This document shows positions 44,876 through 54,427 of a DNA stretch of 64,000 nucleotides, in pieces. The stretch covers positions 1,476,584 to 1,540,583 of the forward strand of contig BPIR01000001.1 in NCBI GenBank assembly GCA_026004215.1, written 5' to 3'. A program made the translations under genes and the position numbers. Numbering within the stretch: the stretch's first letter is position 1; the number at the start of each line of letters is the position of its first letter. The notes below the pieces were generated by a model. That model saw nothing but the letters and a program-made list of their open reading frames with translations, was not told the origin of the DNA and ran no database searches. Source of the DNA: Candidatus Binatia bacterium (GTDB lineage Bacteria > Desulfobacterota > Binatia > HRBIN30).

Positions 44876-44998
44876 ACCTCCTAGCTAGCCCCTCGAGTGC
44901 GGGTGTGGCAAGAGAAATTTGCTCGTTCTCCGGCAGGCGACCAATGTGCTCGCCCTCGCCGAGGCGAAATTTGGATCCAGGTCACGGAGGGTGTTTCG

Positions 44999-45874
44999 AT
45001 GGAACTCGGGCGCGTAGGAATTTGGACTTTTGCCCTAGATTTGCAGCCGGGCCAAAAGGCTCGCGAGGCTGCCGCTCAAATCGAGGCCCTGGGCTACGGT
45101 GCGATTTGGATACCCGAAGCCATGGGGCGGGAGGCCATGACCAATGCGGCGCTGCTTTTGTCGGGCACGCAAAGAATTACCATTGCCACGGGCATTGCCT
45201 CGATTTGGGCTCGCGATGCTATGGCTTGTGCGGCCGCACAAAAAACGTTGTGCGAGGCTTACGGAGGCCGTTTCCTGCTCGGCCTCGGCGTGAGCCATGC
45301 CCCCATGGTGGCTGTGCGGGGGCAACGATACGACAAACCGGTGAGTGCCATGCGGCAGTACCTCGACGCGATGGATTCGGCGCCGTTCATGTCCGTGCCG
45401 CCGGCAGAGCCCCCGAAACGAGTTTTGGCCGCCCTTCATCCGAAAATGCTGGAGCTGGCGCGGGAACGCGCTCATGGTTCGCATACTTACTTCGTTCCCC
45501 CCGAACATACGGCATGGGCACGGGAGCAATTGGGACCTCACGCCATTTTGGCCGTGGAGCAAACTGCGGTGTTGGAAACCGATCCGCAGAAGGCCAGAGA
45601 AGTGGCCCGCCGTTTTATGTCCGTCTACCTGGGCTTGCCGAACTACGTGCGCAATCTCGAGCGCCTCGGTTATTCGGAGGACGATATCGCCAGCGGAGGG
45701 AGCGACCGGCTGGTGGACGCCATTGTCGTCTGGGGCGACGAGGAAGCCATCCGACGGCGCGTTCAAGCGCATCTTGACGCCGGCGCTTCGCACGTGTGCG
45801 TGCAAGTTCTCGATCCCGACCCGCGTGCCTTGCCGATGCCGCAATGGCAACGCCTCGCCCCAGCCTTGTTGTAG
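44999..45874 (+). CDS. F420-dependent LLM-class oxidoreductase (MSMEG_4141-like)
   Basis: 291 residues from ATG 44999, with GGAGG eight bases upstream. The LLM barrel is clear: LGRVGIWTFALDLQPG, AIWIPEAMGREAMTNAALLL, TIATGIASIWARDA and GRFLLGLGVSHAP. These match the actinobacterial F420 family I know as TIGR03620. F420 itself would need to be made elsewhere in the genome. Substrate unknown. It stands alone, divergent from the YiiX-like gene, and its stop is followed six bases later by a hairpin repeat. Confidence 0.88.
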   Translation: MELGRVGIWTFALDLQPGQKAREAAAQIEALGYGAIWIPEAMGREAMTNAALLLSGTQRITIATGIASIWARDAMACAAAQKTLCEAYGGRFLLGLGVSHAPMVAVRGQRYDKPVSAMRQYLDAMDSAPFMSVPPAEPPKRVLAALHPKMLELARERAHGSHTYFVPPEHTAWAREQLGPHAILAVEQTAVLETDPQKAREVARRFMSVYLGLPNYVRNLERLGYSEDDIASGGSDRLVDAIVVWGDEEAIRRRVQAHLDAGASHVCVQVLDPDPRALPMPQWQRLAPALL

Positions 45875-45879
45875 GGTAG

Positions 45880-45900
45880 GGGCAGGCCTTGTGCCTGCCC
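45880..45900. repeat. 8-bp stem hairpin immediately after the F420-type gene
   Basis: GGGCAGGC and GCCTGCCC flank CTTGT. No T tract follows, so it is read as a REP-like unit, although it could slow transcription. A related unit GGCAGGGCG/CGCCTGCC lies at 45934-45969. Confidence 0.6.
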
Positions 45901-46144
45901 GCGCCACCAGAGGCAAGGGCCGCCATGCGTATCGGCAGGGCGACCACAAGGGTTACGCCTACGCCTGCCCGTGCTGCCGTTCGAACGGCCTTGCCGGAAG
46001 AGGCGGGCAGGTGCATCGCACCGACGAGACGACGTCGAGGACAGGGTTACACCAGCTTCTCGCTTGACAAAGCTGGAGCGCGGTGGCGATGCTGTGCGCC
46101 TGTCGGGTCCGCTAATGCCTCGCAGCTAAGGACCAAAGGAGAGG

Positions 46145-47476
46145 ATGGCCCAGATGTTGGGAAGACACTACCGAATTGTGGCGCTTTGTTGCACGCTCGC
46201 TCTACTCGGATCCACTGCCGCGCATGCGGCTACGTTACAGGTATCCAACTTGGGAGCGGACAGTTCCACATGTGGCGCGGCGGCCTCCCCTTGCCGCACC
46301 ATCTCCCAGGCGATCTCCAATGCCAACCCAGGCGACACGGTCATCGTGGGCCCTGGCTTGTATGGCGACGTGAACGGCGATGGCGACCTCGCCGATCCGG
46401 GCGAAGAAAACTCTGGGTTCCCAGGGAAGACCATCGCGGTGTCCAAGCCGCTGACTCTTATGTCTCGCGACGGTGCCGGTTCCGCGATTATCCGCAACGT
46501 GGCGAGTGCGGATGCAGTGTTCATCGGCGCCAGCAACGTAATCTTTGGAAAAAAGGCGAAAGGCTTTACCGTACGCGGAGGCAGCGCCGGCAGCGTCGGC
46601 GTTCGCGTAGATGCCGGGGCCAGCTCGGTCACGCTAATGGGTAACGTGTTCGACAATCACGCGGGCGGCTTGGGCGTGGTATCGGGCAGTGGGCACAACG
46701 TGCGCAACAACTGGTGGCTCAACGGAACACTCACGATCGATGCCAGCACCGTGCTCGTGCGCGATAATTTGTTCGTGGCGGCTACTTTGGCCACGAGTGC
46801 GGCTTCCAGCGCGGTGACGGTGGACCGGAACCAAGTCCAGCGCAGCACGGCCGTAGGCATCGACCTCCAAGGAAGCAACCACACCGTACGGCGAAATGTC
46901 GTGATCGCGGGGCTATCCGGTGCGGGCTTCCGGTGTTCGGGTACGTGCTCCGGCGTGACTTTCATGGACAATGTGTCGCGGCGCAATAACGGTCACGGCT
47001 TCGAAATCCTCGCCGGCGCGGGGCACTCGCTTACAGGCAATTTAGCCACCGGCAACGGGAGCTCCGGCTTTTACGTGAACTTCTCGACACCTACAGCCGT
47101 GACGTTCCTGCGCAATACGGCAACCAACAATGGTGCCGCCGGCTTTACCTTTCCCGGAACTATGGCTACGGACTCGAACAACTACCCGACGCTGACCAAC
47201 TGCGTGGCCGTGGGCAATCAAGGGGACGGCATCCAAGTTTCGGGACACTTGGTGGTCACGAGGAGCAACATTTACGGCAACATTGGCGGAGGCTTCAACT
47301 GCGGGATCAACAAGCTCTCGGGACTCGGCTCCATTTCGGCGTCGCAAAACTTTTGGGGCAACGCCAGCGGTCCTGGCCCGGATCCCGCCGATCAGTTGTG
47401 TGGGGTAACATCGTCGATCGATGCGTCGTCGCCGTTGGGGAGCGAGGTCAAGGTAGCATCGCCGAGACTCCCGTAA
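46145..47476 (+). CDS. secreted right-handed parallel beta-helix repeat protein
   Basis: 443 residues with a signal peptide (ALCCTLALLGSTAAHA, cleavage after about 28). Repeated units with small residues and asparagines (NNWWLNGT, MDNVSRRNNGHGFEI, LATGNGSSGFYV, NTATNNGAAGFTF, VGNQGDGIQV) form the coils of a pectate-lyase-like right-handed beta-helix. A DVNGDGDLADPG loop may bind calcium. No catalytic triad can be named; it could bind or cleave polysaccharide or act as a surface or spike protein. GGAGAGG precedes ATG 46145. Upstream 45875-46144 holds repeats only. Confidence 0.85.
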   Translation: MAQMLGRHYRIVALCCTLALLGSTAAHAATLQVSNLGADSSTCGAAASPCRTISQAISNANPGDTVIVGPGLYGDVNGDGDLADPGEENSGFPGKTIAVSKPLTLMSRDGAGSAIIRNVASADAVFIGASNVIFGKKAKGFTVRGGSAGSVGVRVDAGASSVTLMGNVFDNHAGGLGVVSGSGHNVRNNWWLNGTLTIDASTVLVRDNLFVAATLATSAASSAVTVDRNQVQRSTAVGIDLQGSNHTVRRNVVIAGLSGAGFRCSGTCSGVTFMDNVSRRNNGHGFEILAGAGHSLTGNLATGNGSSGFYVNFSTPTAVTFLRNTATNNGAAGFTFPGTMATDSNNYPTLTNCVAVGNQGDGIQVSGHLVVTRSNIYGNIGGGFNCGINKLSGLGSISASQNFWGNASGPGPDPADQLCGVTSSIDASSPLGSEVKVASPRLP

Positions 47477-47641
47477 CTCGAGTGGCCGGGGGAGCGCGCC
47501 TCTTTGGGCTGCCTCGCGGCGCCACGAGGATCCGCTGCGTGGCTCACGGGCCCGTGTTGCCAGCCCGGACGCAGCCGGTTTTTCACTGTCGTGCTGGCTG
47601 TGCCGGTGCACGAGCGGGGGCAAGGACTCCTCTGCGGCTGC

Positions 47642-49393
47642 CTAGACGTCCAGTAACTGGCTCCGGCCGACGCGTGTAAATTCCTGCAGGAGTGCCCGCA
47701 AATCCTCTTCGGAAAATTGCCGGTAAGCGACTTCGCGCCCCGGCCGCCAAAACAACGCGTCGCCTGCACATCGTTCGGGAAAAAATTTTTGCCGGCGCAA
47801 CTCGGTCTTCAGCACCTTGGTGCTTGCGGTTTGCGGTAACTCGCCCGCAATCCGAACGAATTTCGGTATCCATTTGGGAGATAAGTCCGGCTGCGCTCGC
47901 AAGAACGCCGCGAACTCTCGGGCATCAAAACTGGCACCGGATCGCAACACCAGTGCTGCCATGACCTGGTCGCCACCATCGGGGTCCGGAACTCCGTAGA
48001 CAGCGCACAACGCAACGTCGGGGTGGCGCAACAAAATTTCTTCGATTGGGCGGGCGAGAAAATTTTCTCCGTCCACGCGCAGCCAATCCGTCGTTCTCCC
48101 CACGAAGTACAAGAAACCACGCTCGTCCCGGTAACCAAGGTCGCCACTCCAATACCACCCAAAGCGCGTGCGCTCGGCGGTTGCCGGCTCGTTTTTGTAG
48201 TAACCCTCGAACCAGGCCACGCCCTGGGTGTTCACGATTTCCCCGATGCACTCCTCGGGGTTCAAGAGGCGCCCTCGGTCATCGAAGCGCGCCGGTGGCC
48301 GCTCGCGCCCGCGCTCGTCCACCACGGTAATGCCCGGCGCGGGAAAACCGATGCTCCCGGGGGGATCGTCCGGCTGGCGGGTCACTCCCAAACCGCCTTC
48401 GCTCGATCCGAACACATCCACCACCCGACAACCAAACCGCTCCTCGAATTCGCGCACTACGCGGTACGAGCCCTCGTTGCCAAAGCAAATGCGCAGCGGA
48501 TTGTCTGCATCGTCGGGCTGCCGCGGAGTAGAGAGAATGTAGGCCAGAGGCTTGCCTGTGTAGTTGAAATACGTGGCGCGGTAGCGGCGGATGTCTTCGA
48601 GCCAATGCTGTTTGGAGAACTTGCGCGCGAGCCCCACGGGCACACCCGCGGTCAACGCCGGCAATAGGCCGCACATGATGGCGTTGGCGTGGAACAGCGG
48701 CATGGCAATGTAGCCCGCGTCCTCCGGCCCGAGCCCGTACACATTGCGGGCGATATTTTCTCCGGTTTCGACGAGCCGCTTGTGACTGCAGCATACCGCC
48801 TTGGGCGCGGTCACGGTGCCACTGGTGAAGATCAGCATGGCCAGGTGCGTCGGGTCCACAGATATGTACGGATCGGGTTCGCCCCGAAACTCGTGGAGGA
48901 TGACCTCGGCATCGCAGCTTCCCGGAAGATCTTTCACCAGCGAGCCAGCCGGAGCGCGGCCCCGACCTTGCCAGCGCTTCGATACGATGACCCGATTCGC
49001 TGCCAGCCCAGCTTCATCGAGCACCGAAGACACAAGTTCCAAGTACTGCGGTTCCGTCACCAACACCTGACAGTCCGTGTGCCGGATGTCGCGTGCCAGG
49101 TACTGTCCCCGCTTGGTGTTGTTGATTCCCACCGCGACTGCGCCAGCGAGCCAAGATCCTCCCAGGGCGAAGAGAAAGTCGGGCGTATTGTCCAGCAAGA
49201 TGCCGACGTGAAACGGAACCTCCCGGTTCACACCGCGCTCTTGCACAGCAAGGAACAGTCGCGCCCAGGCGATGCACTCGCGATAAAACTCGCCGAACGA
49301 GCATTCGTAGCCGAAAAAGCGAACGCAGGGCCGGTCGCGGGTGGCTGGGTCGGTACCTTTCCGGCGAATGAGCTCACCAAGGGTCATGGACAC
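47642..49393 (-). CDS. acyl-CoA synthetase (fatty-acid-CoA ligase, AMP-forming)
   Basis: 583 residues. The AMP-binding P-loop is LIFTSGTVTAPKAV (a variant of TSGTTGxPK); the second motif is FGSSEGG; the hinge is WYWSGDLGYRDERGFLYFVGRTTDW; the lysine near the C-terminus is in TASTKVLK. The closest resemblance is to actinobacterial FadD17/very-long-chain types. It makes acyl-CoA, the substrate of the neighbouring wax-ester/triacylglycerol synthase, with which it is convergent in strand (both minus, 25 bases apart). GTG 49393 and ATG 49387 are alternative starts. Confidence 0.92.
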   Translation of the reverse strand: MSMTLGELIRRKGTDPATRDRPCVRFFGYECSFGEFYRECIAWARLFLAVQERGVNREVPFHVGILLDNTPDFLFALGGSWLAGAVAVGINNTKRGQYLARDIRHTDCQVLVTEPQYLELVSSVLDEAGLAANRVIVSKRWQGRGRAPAGSLVKDLPGSCDAEVILHEFRGEPDPYISVDPTHLAMLIFTSGTVTAPKAVCCSHKRLVETGENIARNVYGLGPEDAGYIAMPLFHANAIMCGLLPALTAGVPVGLARKFSKQHWLEDIRRYRATYFNYTGKPLAYILSTPRQPDDADNPLRICFGNEGSYRVVREFEERFGCRVVDVFGSSEGGLGVTRQPDDPPGSIGFPAPGITVVDERGRERPPARFDDRGRLLNPEECIGEIVNTQGVAWFEGYYKNEPATAERTRFGWYWSGDLGYRDERGFLYFVGRTTDWLRVDGENFLARPIEEILLRHPDVALCAVYGVPDPDGGDQVMAALVLRSGASFDAREFAAFLRAQPDLSPKWIPKFVRIAGELPQTASTKVLKTELRRQKFFPERCAGDALFWRPGREVAYRQFSEEDLRALLQEFTRVGRSQLLDV

Positions 49394-49418
49394 GGCCGCT
49401 CGGTGCCGCGACTCGCGA

Positions 49419-50918
49419 TCAAGAAGCAGCCTTGCGCTCCGCTACGGTCAAGCGCACGGGCGCACCGGACTTGCGGCGACGCGTGCGGCCCGCAGTGCGT
49501 TGTTTCTGTGCCTCTGCAGCCGCCTGCAGCTCCCGAAACGCGTGTTCGATGTCGAGGACGAAATCGTGCAGGTCCGGAAAATGCTCCCAGTCGGCGTTCA
49601 CACCCCAGAACAACCCGCCGTTGTAGGAAAACAAGCCCACCACCACTCCAATGCTCTCGAAAAGGGGCACGACAGGATAGGCGGTGCGCATCTGCGCGCC
49701 GAGTAGGTACAGTGGGACTTGGGGGCCGGGAACATTGGTGACGATGAGATTGTAGGGCCGCGTGCGTGCTGCCAGGCGCACTGCCTGCACCAGTAAGTTC
49801 GGCACGGTCCACTCGCTAATAGCGGTGAGCACCTCGCCACCCAACGCTTGCTTCGACTCCTTGAGGTCCTTGGTCGTCTCCGTCACGGCGTGCAACCGCG
49901 CCACCGGGTCTGCAATGTGCACGGGCAGAGGCGCCGCGATTTGCGTGACGCGATTGCCCAGCATTCCCCGTTCATTATGTGCCCGAACACTGACGGGCAC
50001 CATGGCGCGAATTTCGAGCTCGTCGGGATCGAGGCCGCGCCGTTGGAAGAAGCGGCGCAAGGCTCCGCTCACTGTCGCCAACACGACGTCGTTCACGGTA
50101 CCCCCGAGAACGCGTTTGACGTCCTTCACCTCCGCGAGAGACATGTCTGTCCAGTCGAATCGGCGATGCGGCCCCACTTCCACCTGCAAGGGTGTCGGCG
50201 ACACCGGGCTCAGTGCCGGGGCCAGTGTTTCGACGATTCCTTCGATAGCGTCGGCAATTTCGTGAACGCGTTGTTCCGGGTGGCGCAAAGTTTCGATGAT
50301 GGCCTTTGCAGCGGCTAGTGGCTGCTCGGCGCGGCGCAACAATTCGTCGAGCAGCAACTGGCGCGGCGTCGGCTGGGGGCGCGGGCTCCACGGGTCTGGG
50401 ACCCCCGGATCTTCCTCCGGGAGCGGACTCAAGATCACGGACATCAGATCGGCCCCCGAAATGCCATCCACCATGCAGTGGTGCGTCTTGCTGACCAATG
50501 CAAAACGATCGTCTTGCAGGCCTTCGACAACCCACATTTCCCAAAGGGGCCGCTTGCGGTCGAGCGGTTGCGACATGATCCGTCCCACCAGGCGCTTCAA
50601 GCTGCGCTCATCTCCGGGACGCGGCAGCGCCGTGTGGCGCACGTGATATGCGAGGCGAAAACGATTGTCGTCCACCCAAACCGGATGGTGCTCGTAAGGA
50701 ATGTATGCAATGCGCTGGCGGAAGCGCGGGACGAGATGGAGGCGCGCATGAATTGCTTGCCGAATCTTTTCGATATCAATGCCGCCCTCCGCAGTGCGCA
50801 CCGGCGCAGCATCGAAGATGCTTACCGCCCCAACGTGCATATGGAGGTTGGAGTCTTCGAGCCCGAGAAACGATGCGTCCAAAGCGCTCAGTCGCTCGTA
50901 ATAGTAACCCGTTCCCAT
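49419..50918 (-). CDS. wax ester synthase/diacylglycerol acyltransferase (WS/DGAT)
   Basis: 499 residues. The catalytic HHCMVDG (146-152) is the HHxxxDG motif; FDWTDMSLAEVKDVKRVLGG, GTVNDVVLATVSGAL and VTNVPGPQVPLYLLGA are the other family blocks. It makes storage triacylglycerols or wax esters from acyl-CoA, at the membrane or lipid-body surface. ATG 50918 has GGAG seven bases before it and matches family N-termini (YERLSALDASFLGLE); twelve extra residues upstream are ignored. The acyl-CoA ligase follows on the same strand. Confidence 0.93.
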   Translation of the reverse strand: MGTGYYYERLSALDASFLGLEDSNLHMHVGAVSIFDAAPVRTAEGGIDIEKIRQAIHARLHLVPRFRQRIAYIPYEHHPVWVDDNRFRLAYHVRHTALPRPGDERSLKRLVGRIMSQPLDRKRPLWEMWVVEGLQDDRFALVSKTHHCMVDGISGADLMSVILSPLPEEDPGVPDPWSPRPQPTPRQLLLDELLRRAEQPLAAAKAIIETLRHPEQRVHEIADAIEGIVETLAPALSPVSPTPLQVEVGPHRRFDWTDMSLAEVKDVKRVLGGTVNDVVLATVSGALRRFFQRRGLDPDELEIRAMVPVSVRAHNERGMLGNRVTQIAAPLPVHIADPVARLHAVTETTKDLKESKQALGGEVLTAISEWTVPNLLVQAVRLAARTRPYNLIVTNVPGPQVPLYLLGAQMRTAYPVVPLFESIGVVVGLFSYNGGLFWGVNADWEHFPDLHDFVLDIEHAFRELQAAAEAQKQRTAGRTRRRKSGAPVRLTVAERKAAS

Positions 50919-51202
50919 GGTATCGTCTCCTTCGCAAGCCGCACTGCGTAGCATGCCAGCAATGGCCGCCGAAAGCTAGGAGCGCAAAACAACGAGGCGC
51001 AAGCCGCGAAACGGCCCCACGGAAAGCTGGCTTTCTCGACCGGATGACCGCCGCCACCTGCGGATCGCGCTGACGCGGCGCGCAGCGCCACGGCTCTGCG
51101 CGACACTTCGTCGCTACAGTTACCTGGAACCCACATGCATTTCCCGAACACAGTCACTAGCGCCTGCACGACGTGCCCCCGGCAATCTCTCCTTGCGCAC
51201 CG

Positions 51203-51232
51203 CGAGCCTCGATGTTAGCGAGCGGAGGCTCG
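51203..51232. repeat. hairpin just upstream of tRNA-Lys
   Basis: CGAGCCTC (51203-51210) and GAGGCTCG (51225-51232) make an 8-bp perfect stem with a 14-base loop, ending 15 bases before the tRNA. It may be a leader fold or end the preceding transcript; no T tract is present. Confidence 0.4.
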
Positions 51233-51247
51233 GTCGTCGCTGCTAGC

Positions 51248-51320
51248 GAGCCGTTAGCTCAGCCGGTAGAGCACCTGCCTTTTAAGCAGGGGGTCGCTGG
51301 TTCGAATCCAGCACGGCTCA
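51248..51320 (+). tRNA. tRNA-Lys (anticodon TTT)
   Basis: 73 bases folding as a cloverleaf. The acceptor stem GAGCCGT pairs with ACGGCTC and discriminator A follows. The D-arm is GCTC-AGCCGGTAGA-GCAC. The anticodon stem CCTGC/GCAGG holds the loop CTTTTAA with anticodon TTT. The T-arm is GCTGG-TTCGAAT-CCAGC. CCA is not encoded, so it must be added after transcription. Confidence 0.97.
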
Positions 51321-51550
51321 TTCCTCGAATCCCTCCAGTACGAAGACGCCTCGAGCCACCGCCGCTCGCGCTCGTCAGTCGAGAGTTTTCGGGAGGGCCG
51401 CGGCATACATGCATGACCGAGGAACACGCCGGGGTTTCCGACGGCCCCCGGAAACCGTCCGCCACACCGTGCAGTTATTTTTTCCTTGAGCGGCCGCAGA
51501 GATCCCTGTAGCCTCGATGGCAACGCTCACATTGGGAAAGGGAGCAGCAC

Positions 51551-51877
51551 GTGAGTACCCGACGGTGGTTAACGGCTGCAGCACTCGGCGCCGGTATGGC
51601 TTGGCTGGCGGGCAGAGCGCCGGTTCTCCAACAGCTAGAGCCCGTCGCGAAGCCGAAACGGGCACGCTCGGGAACAGGGGAATATTTTGCGGACACAGCC
51701 TGCCCGGTGGTGGGAAATTCGAAGACCAAGATCTATCACCTGCCGCACCATCCGAATTACCGGCAAATGCTGGAAAAGAATCGGCGCAAGTACGCCGAAA
51801 ACCGCGTTTGCTTCAGCTCGGAAGCGGAGGCACAAAGTTTAGGCTACCGGCGTTCGCGCGCCCGAGCCACGCGTTGA
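51551..51877 (+). CDS. small anchored protein with sunset/Ada-like metal-binding motif
   Basis: 108 residues. An N-terminal hydrophobic stretch (WLTAAALGAGMAWLAGRA) is a signal or membrane anchor. The second half, ADTACPVVGNSKTKIYHLP, then RQMLEKNRRKYAENRVCF and SSEAEAQSLGYRRS, resembles the small zinc-like domain with KNRVxFxSEEEAxxxGYR seen in Ada-metal-binding and 'sunset' domains. The usual second cysteine (CPNY) is HPNY, so Cys51, the histidines at 63 and 66-67, and Cys87 would be the ligands. GTG 51551 has GGGAG upstream. It follows tRNA-Lys after a 230-base gap. Confidence 0.7.
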   Translation: MSTRRWLTAAALGAGMAWLAGRAPVLQQLEPVAKPKRARSGTGEYFADTACPVVGNSKTKIYHLPHHPNYRQMLEKNRRKYAENRVCFSSEAEAQSLGYRRSRARATR

Positions 51878-52113
51878 GTGGCGACACGAATGGGCCCTCT
51901 AGGCCTTGCGAGGGTGTTTGCAACGTTGGCGCGCCGGTAGCGATCCCTACGGGGTGCCGCCGACTCGCGTTCCGCCGCCCAACGCCGCCGCAGAGGTCTT
52001 GATGAAGACCATCGTATCCTCCGCTTCATCGAACCCGTAGGCCGCACGGTGTTCATCCGGCAACGGCACACAACAACCCCCTCGCCCGCGGCCATCTCCC
52101 CGGCGCATTTCCC

Positions 52114-52959
52114 TCACCCGCGGTGCTCGGATCGCTTGCGCGCCACGGCAAGGATCTCGCCCGCGACCAACCACGGCGAGAGCTTCCACAGTGCGCGCAA
52201 CACGGGCTGCCACCGCCCCTCTACTCGCCAGCCGCGGTGTTGGGGCAACGCCAAATCCCATCCTCCCCGACCGTTCTCCACGAAGCGGATGGAGAGCATG
52301 TTGCGGTCCGCCACGATACCCATGTTGCGCGGTGGCGGGAATTCATGCACCGCAAATCGTTCCACAGTAAAGCCATGCTGCGCCAACGCGCGCCGCATCT
52401 CGCTGGCGGAAAAGCGATACTCCACGAAGTAATGGCCTTGGCCCGCCCAGCGATTGTTGAAACGCCGATAGCGGGGATTGAAAACCAGCCGCCGCAGAAG
52501 ATTGTTGTACGGCACGGAAAGCAACAAGGTGCCACCGGGCTCGATGACTCGGGCGAGCTCGGCCAACATCGCATCCGGTCCGGCAGGATCGTGTTCCACC
52601 ACCCCGAGCGAAATTGCAGATGCCACGCTGCCATCGCGCAGCGGCAGCCGCCCCACATCCCCCGCAATCAAGGCCGCCGCAGGCGCGCGCTGGCGCACTC
52701 GCCGCAGCGCGGGCACGTACCAATCCACTCCAACCACCCGACAACCGCGCACCGCTGCAAAGCGGACCCATCGCCCGCCGCCGCAACCGGCATCCAGCAG
52801 CCAACCCTGTGCCGGTAACGCAGCCGCGAACACCGGGGCGGAAATCATCTGCTCGGCCTCCGCCGCATAGGACCCTTCATCGGCCGGCTCCGCCTCGCGA
52901 CTCAGGAGCCGACTTGGCTCATCGCCGGGAAAAAACGGCACGTAAATCGGAAATGGCAT
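52114..52959 (-). CDS. class I SAM-dependent methyltransferase
   Basis: 281 residues. SAM motif I is LLDAGCGGGRWVRFAA, motif II VVGVDWYVPALRRV, then GDVGRLPLRDGSVASAISLGVVEHD and the post-motif EPGGTLLLSVPYNN. It is of the UbiE/Met11 type; the methyl acceptor is not predictable. The start at 52959 gives the N-terminus MPFPIYVPFFPGDEPSR. It is in line with the MmgE/PrpD gene, 16 bases upstream, which may be co-transcribed. Confidence 0.88.
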   Translation of the reverse strand: MPFPIYVPFFPGDEPSRLLSREAEPADEGSYAAEAEQMISAPVFAAALPAQGWLLDAGCGGGRWVRFAAVRGCRVVGVDWYVPALRRVRQRAPAAALIAGDVGRLPLRDGSVASAISLGVVEHDPAGPDAMLAELARVIEPGGTLLLSVPYNNLLRRLVFNPRYRRFNNRWAGQGHYFVEYRFSASEMRRALAQHGFTVERFAVHEFPPPRNMGIVADRNMLSIRFVENGRGGWDLALPQHRGWRVEGRWQPVLRALWKLSPWLVAGEILAVARKRSEHRG

Positions 52960-52975
52960 GCCCGCCCACAGTCGT

Positions 52976-54427
52976 TCAGAGGCGCTTCATGCGCGGGCGA
53001 GCCTTCGCCACGCTGTGCAACGCGGCCTGCAAGGGCTGCAGCGAATGGCTTTCCGGCAGCTCTCGAAGCGCTCGTTCGAGCCGTTGCACCTCGCGCCCGC
53101 CTGCGATCCGACTCACGTTATCGTGAAACTTCGCCGCAACCCCGTCCAAGCCCAGCGGATTCTCCGGGTGGCCTCGGTTGATCGCTTCCCGATGTTCCCA
53201 CACGCTCCCGTCGCGAAAGCGCAAGCGTAACGTGCCATCGAAGTATTTCGGGTAGCGGCTGGTTTCGTCGGGACGATAGCGTACCCGCCGGGCTAGGCTG
53301 AGAACCGTTTCGTCCCGAATCGCCTCGGGGGTGAAGTCGTCCACAGTCACTCCCCCGCGCACCAGCATCGCTGCCACCACGTATGGCAAGCTAAATTTGG
53401 CGTCATAGTCCGTGCGCGGTGCCCGTTTGACCTCGGCGGGCTCGCATACCACCGGAACAGCACGCGGATGGATATCGGCCTCGATTTCCGCGACGTCTTC
53501 GAGGCGAAACCCAGGCCGTTGGCGCAACACCCGCGCGGCATCCATAAACGCATGCGTCATGTGGCAAGCTGGATACGGCTTGATGCTGATCTCCGAGAGC
53601 CGCCACTCACGTCCCAGTCCGCGGGTAATCGCTTCGGTGTCCCACCCGCCGTCACCAAGATGCGTCCGGTACAGCCCGAAGCGACCTTCAAAGGTCGCGC
53701 GCGGGCCGAGAAATCCGGCTGCGCCCAAACGAGCGGCCACGATACCGGCGTGCGCCGCCCAGCCGGCATGCAAACGCTTCGACCAACTACCATCGCCCAG
53801 GAACTCGAGAGTGCCGGCGGCCTGGCTGCCAGCAAGCCCGAGGGCTTGCGCGATGCCTTCCGCCGCAAGTCCGAGAGCTCGCGCCGCCGCTATCGCCGCA
53901 GCGTATGCACCGCAAATCCCGGTCGGATGGAAACCGCGGTCGTGGAAGGCGCCCGGAGCAGCCAAGCCAATGCGTACATTGGCCTCCATTCCGGCCGCCA
54001 CTGCAGTGAGAAACTCGCGGCCCGAGCTGTTCTTTTCTTCGGCCACCGCTAGGGCCGCCGGCACCACCGTCGTACTTACGTGCAGCACCGCCTCGGCATG
54101 CGTGTCGTCGTAGTCGAGGCCATGCGCCAGCATGCCGTTGTACAGCGCTGCCCAGGCACTCGGCCAGCACTCCACCTCGCCAAAAACGCTGGCGTGGCCT
54201 TGCCCGGCAATCGGACGCAATCCATCCCAAGCCCGTCGCGCGAACTCCTCCGGAACAGCGGCCAGCGCCACACCAACGGTATCCAGGACATGGGTGTGGA
54301 CCTTTTCGAGCACAGTTTGCGGGATGCGATCGAACTCGAGTCCTGCGGCAAACTCTGCCAACTGCTCCGCAATGGTGCGCGAGCGGGAGACTTCCTCCAG
54401 AGCGATGTTCTTCGTCGGATTACTCAT
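52976..54427 (-). CDS. MmgE/PrpD family protein (2-methylcitrate dehydratase-like)
   Basis: 483 residues. The family pattern is clear: an N-terminal helical domain with LDTVGVALAA and LDYDDTHAEAVLHVST (the DDT motif with the catalytic histidine region), then YPACHMTHAFMDA in the second domain. Members include methylcitrate dehydratase and cis-aconitate decarboxylase, but methylcitrate genes (prpB, prpC) are not nearby, so the substrate is open. ATG 54427 overlaps the stop of the lipoprotein gene (ATGA). Confidence 0.9.
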   Translation of the reverse strand: MSNPTKNIALEEVSRSRTIAEQLAEFAAGLEFDRIPQTVLEKVHTHVLDTVGVALAAVPEEFARRAWDGLRPIAGQGHASVFGEVECWPSAWAALYNGMLAHGLDYDDTHAEAVLHVSTTVVPAALAVAEEKNSSGREFLTAVAAGMEANVRIGLAAPGAFHDRGFHPTGICGAYAAAIAAARALGLAAEGIAQALGLAGSQAAGTLEFLGDGSWSKRLHAGWAAHAGIVAARLGAAGFLGPRATFEGRFGLYRTHLGDGGWDTEAITRGLGREWRLSEISIKPYPACHMTHAFMDAARVLRQRPGFRLEDVAEIEADIHPRAVPVVCEPAEVKRAPRTDYDAKFSLPYVVAAMLVRGGVTVDDFTPEAIRDETVLSLARRVRYRPDETSRYPKYFDGTLRLRFRDGSVWEHREAINRGHPENPLGLDGVAAKFHDNVSRIAGGREVQRLERALRELPESHSLQPLQAALHSVAKARPRMKRL

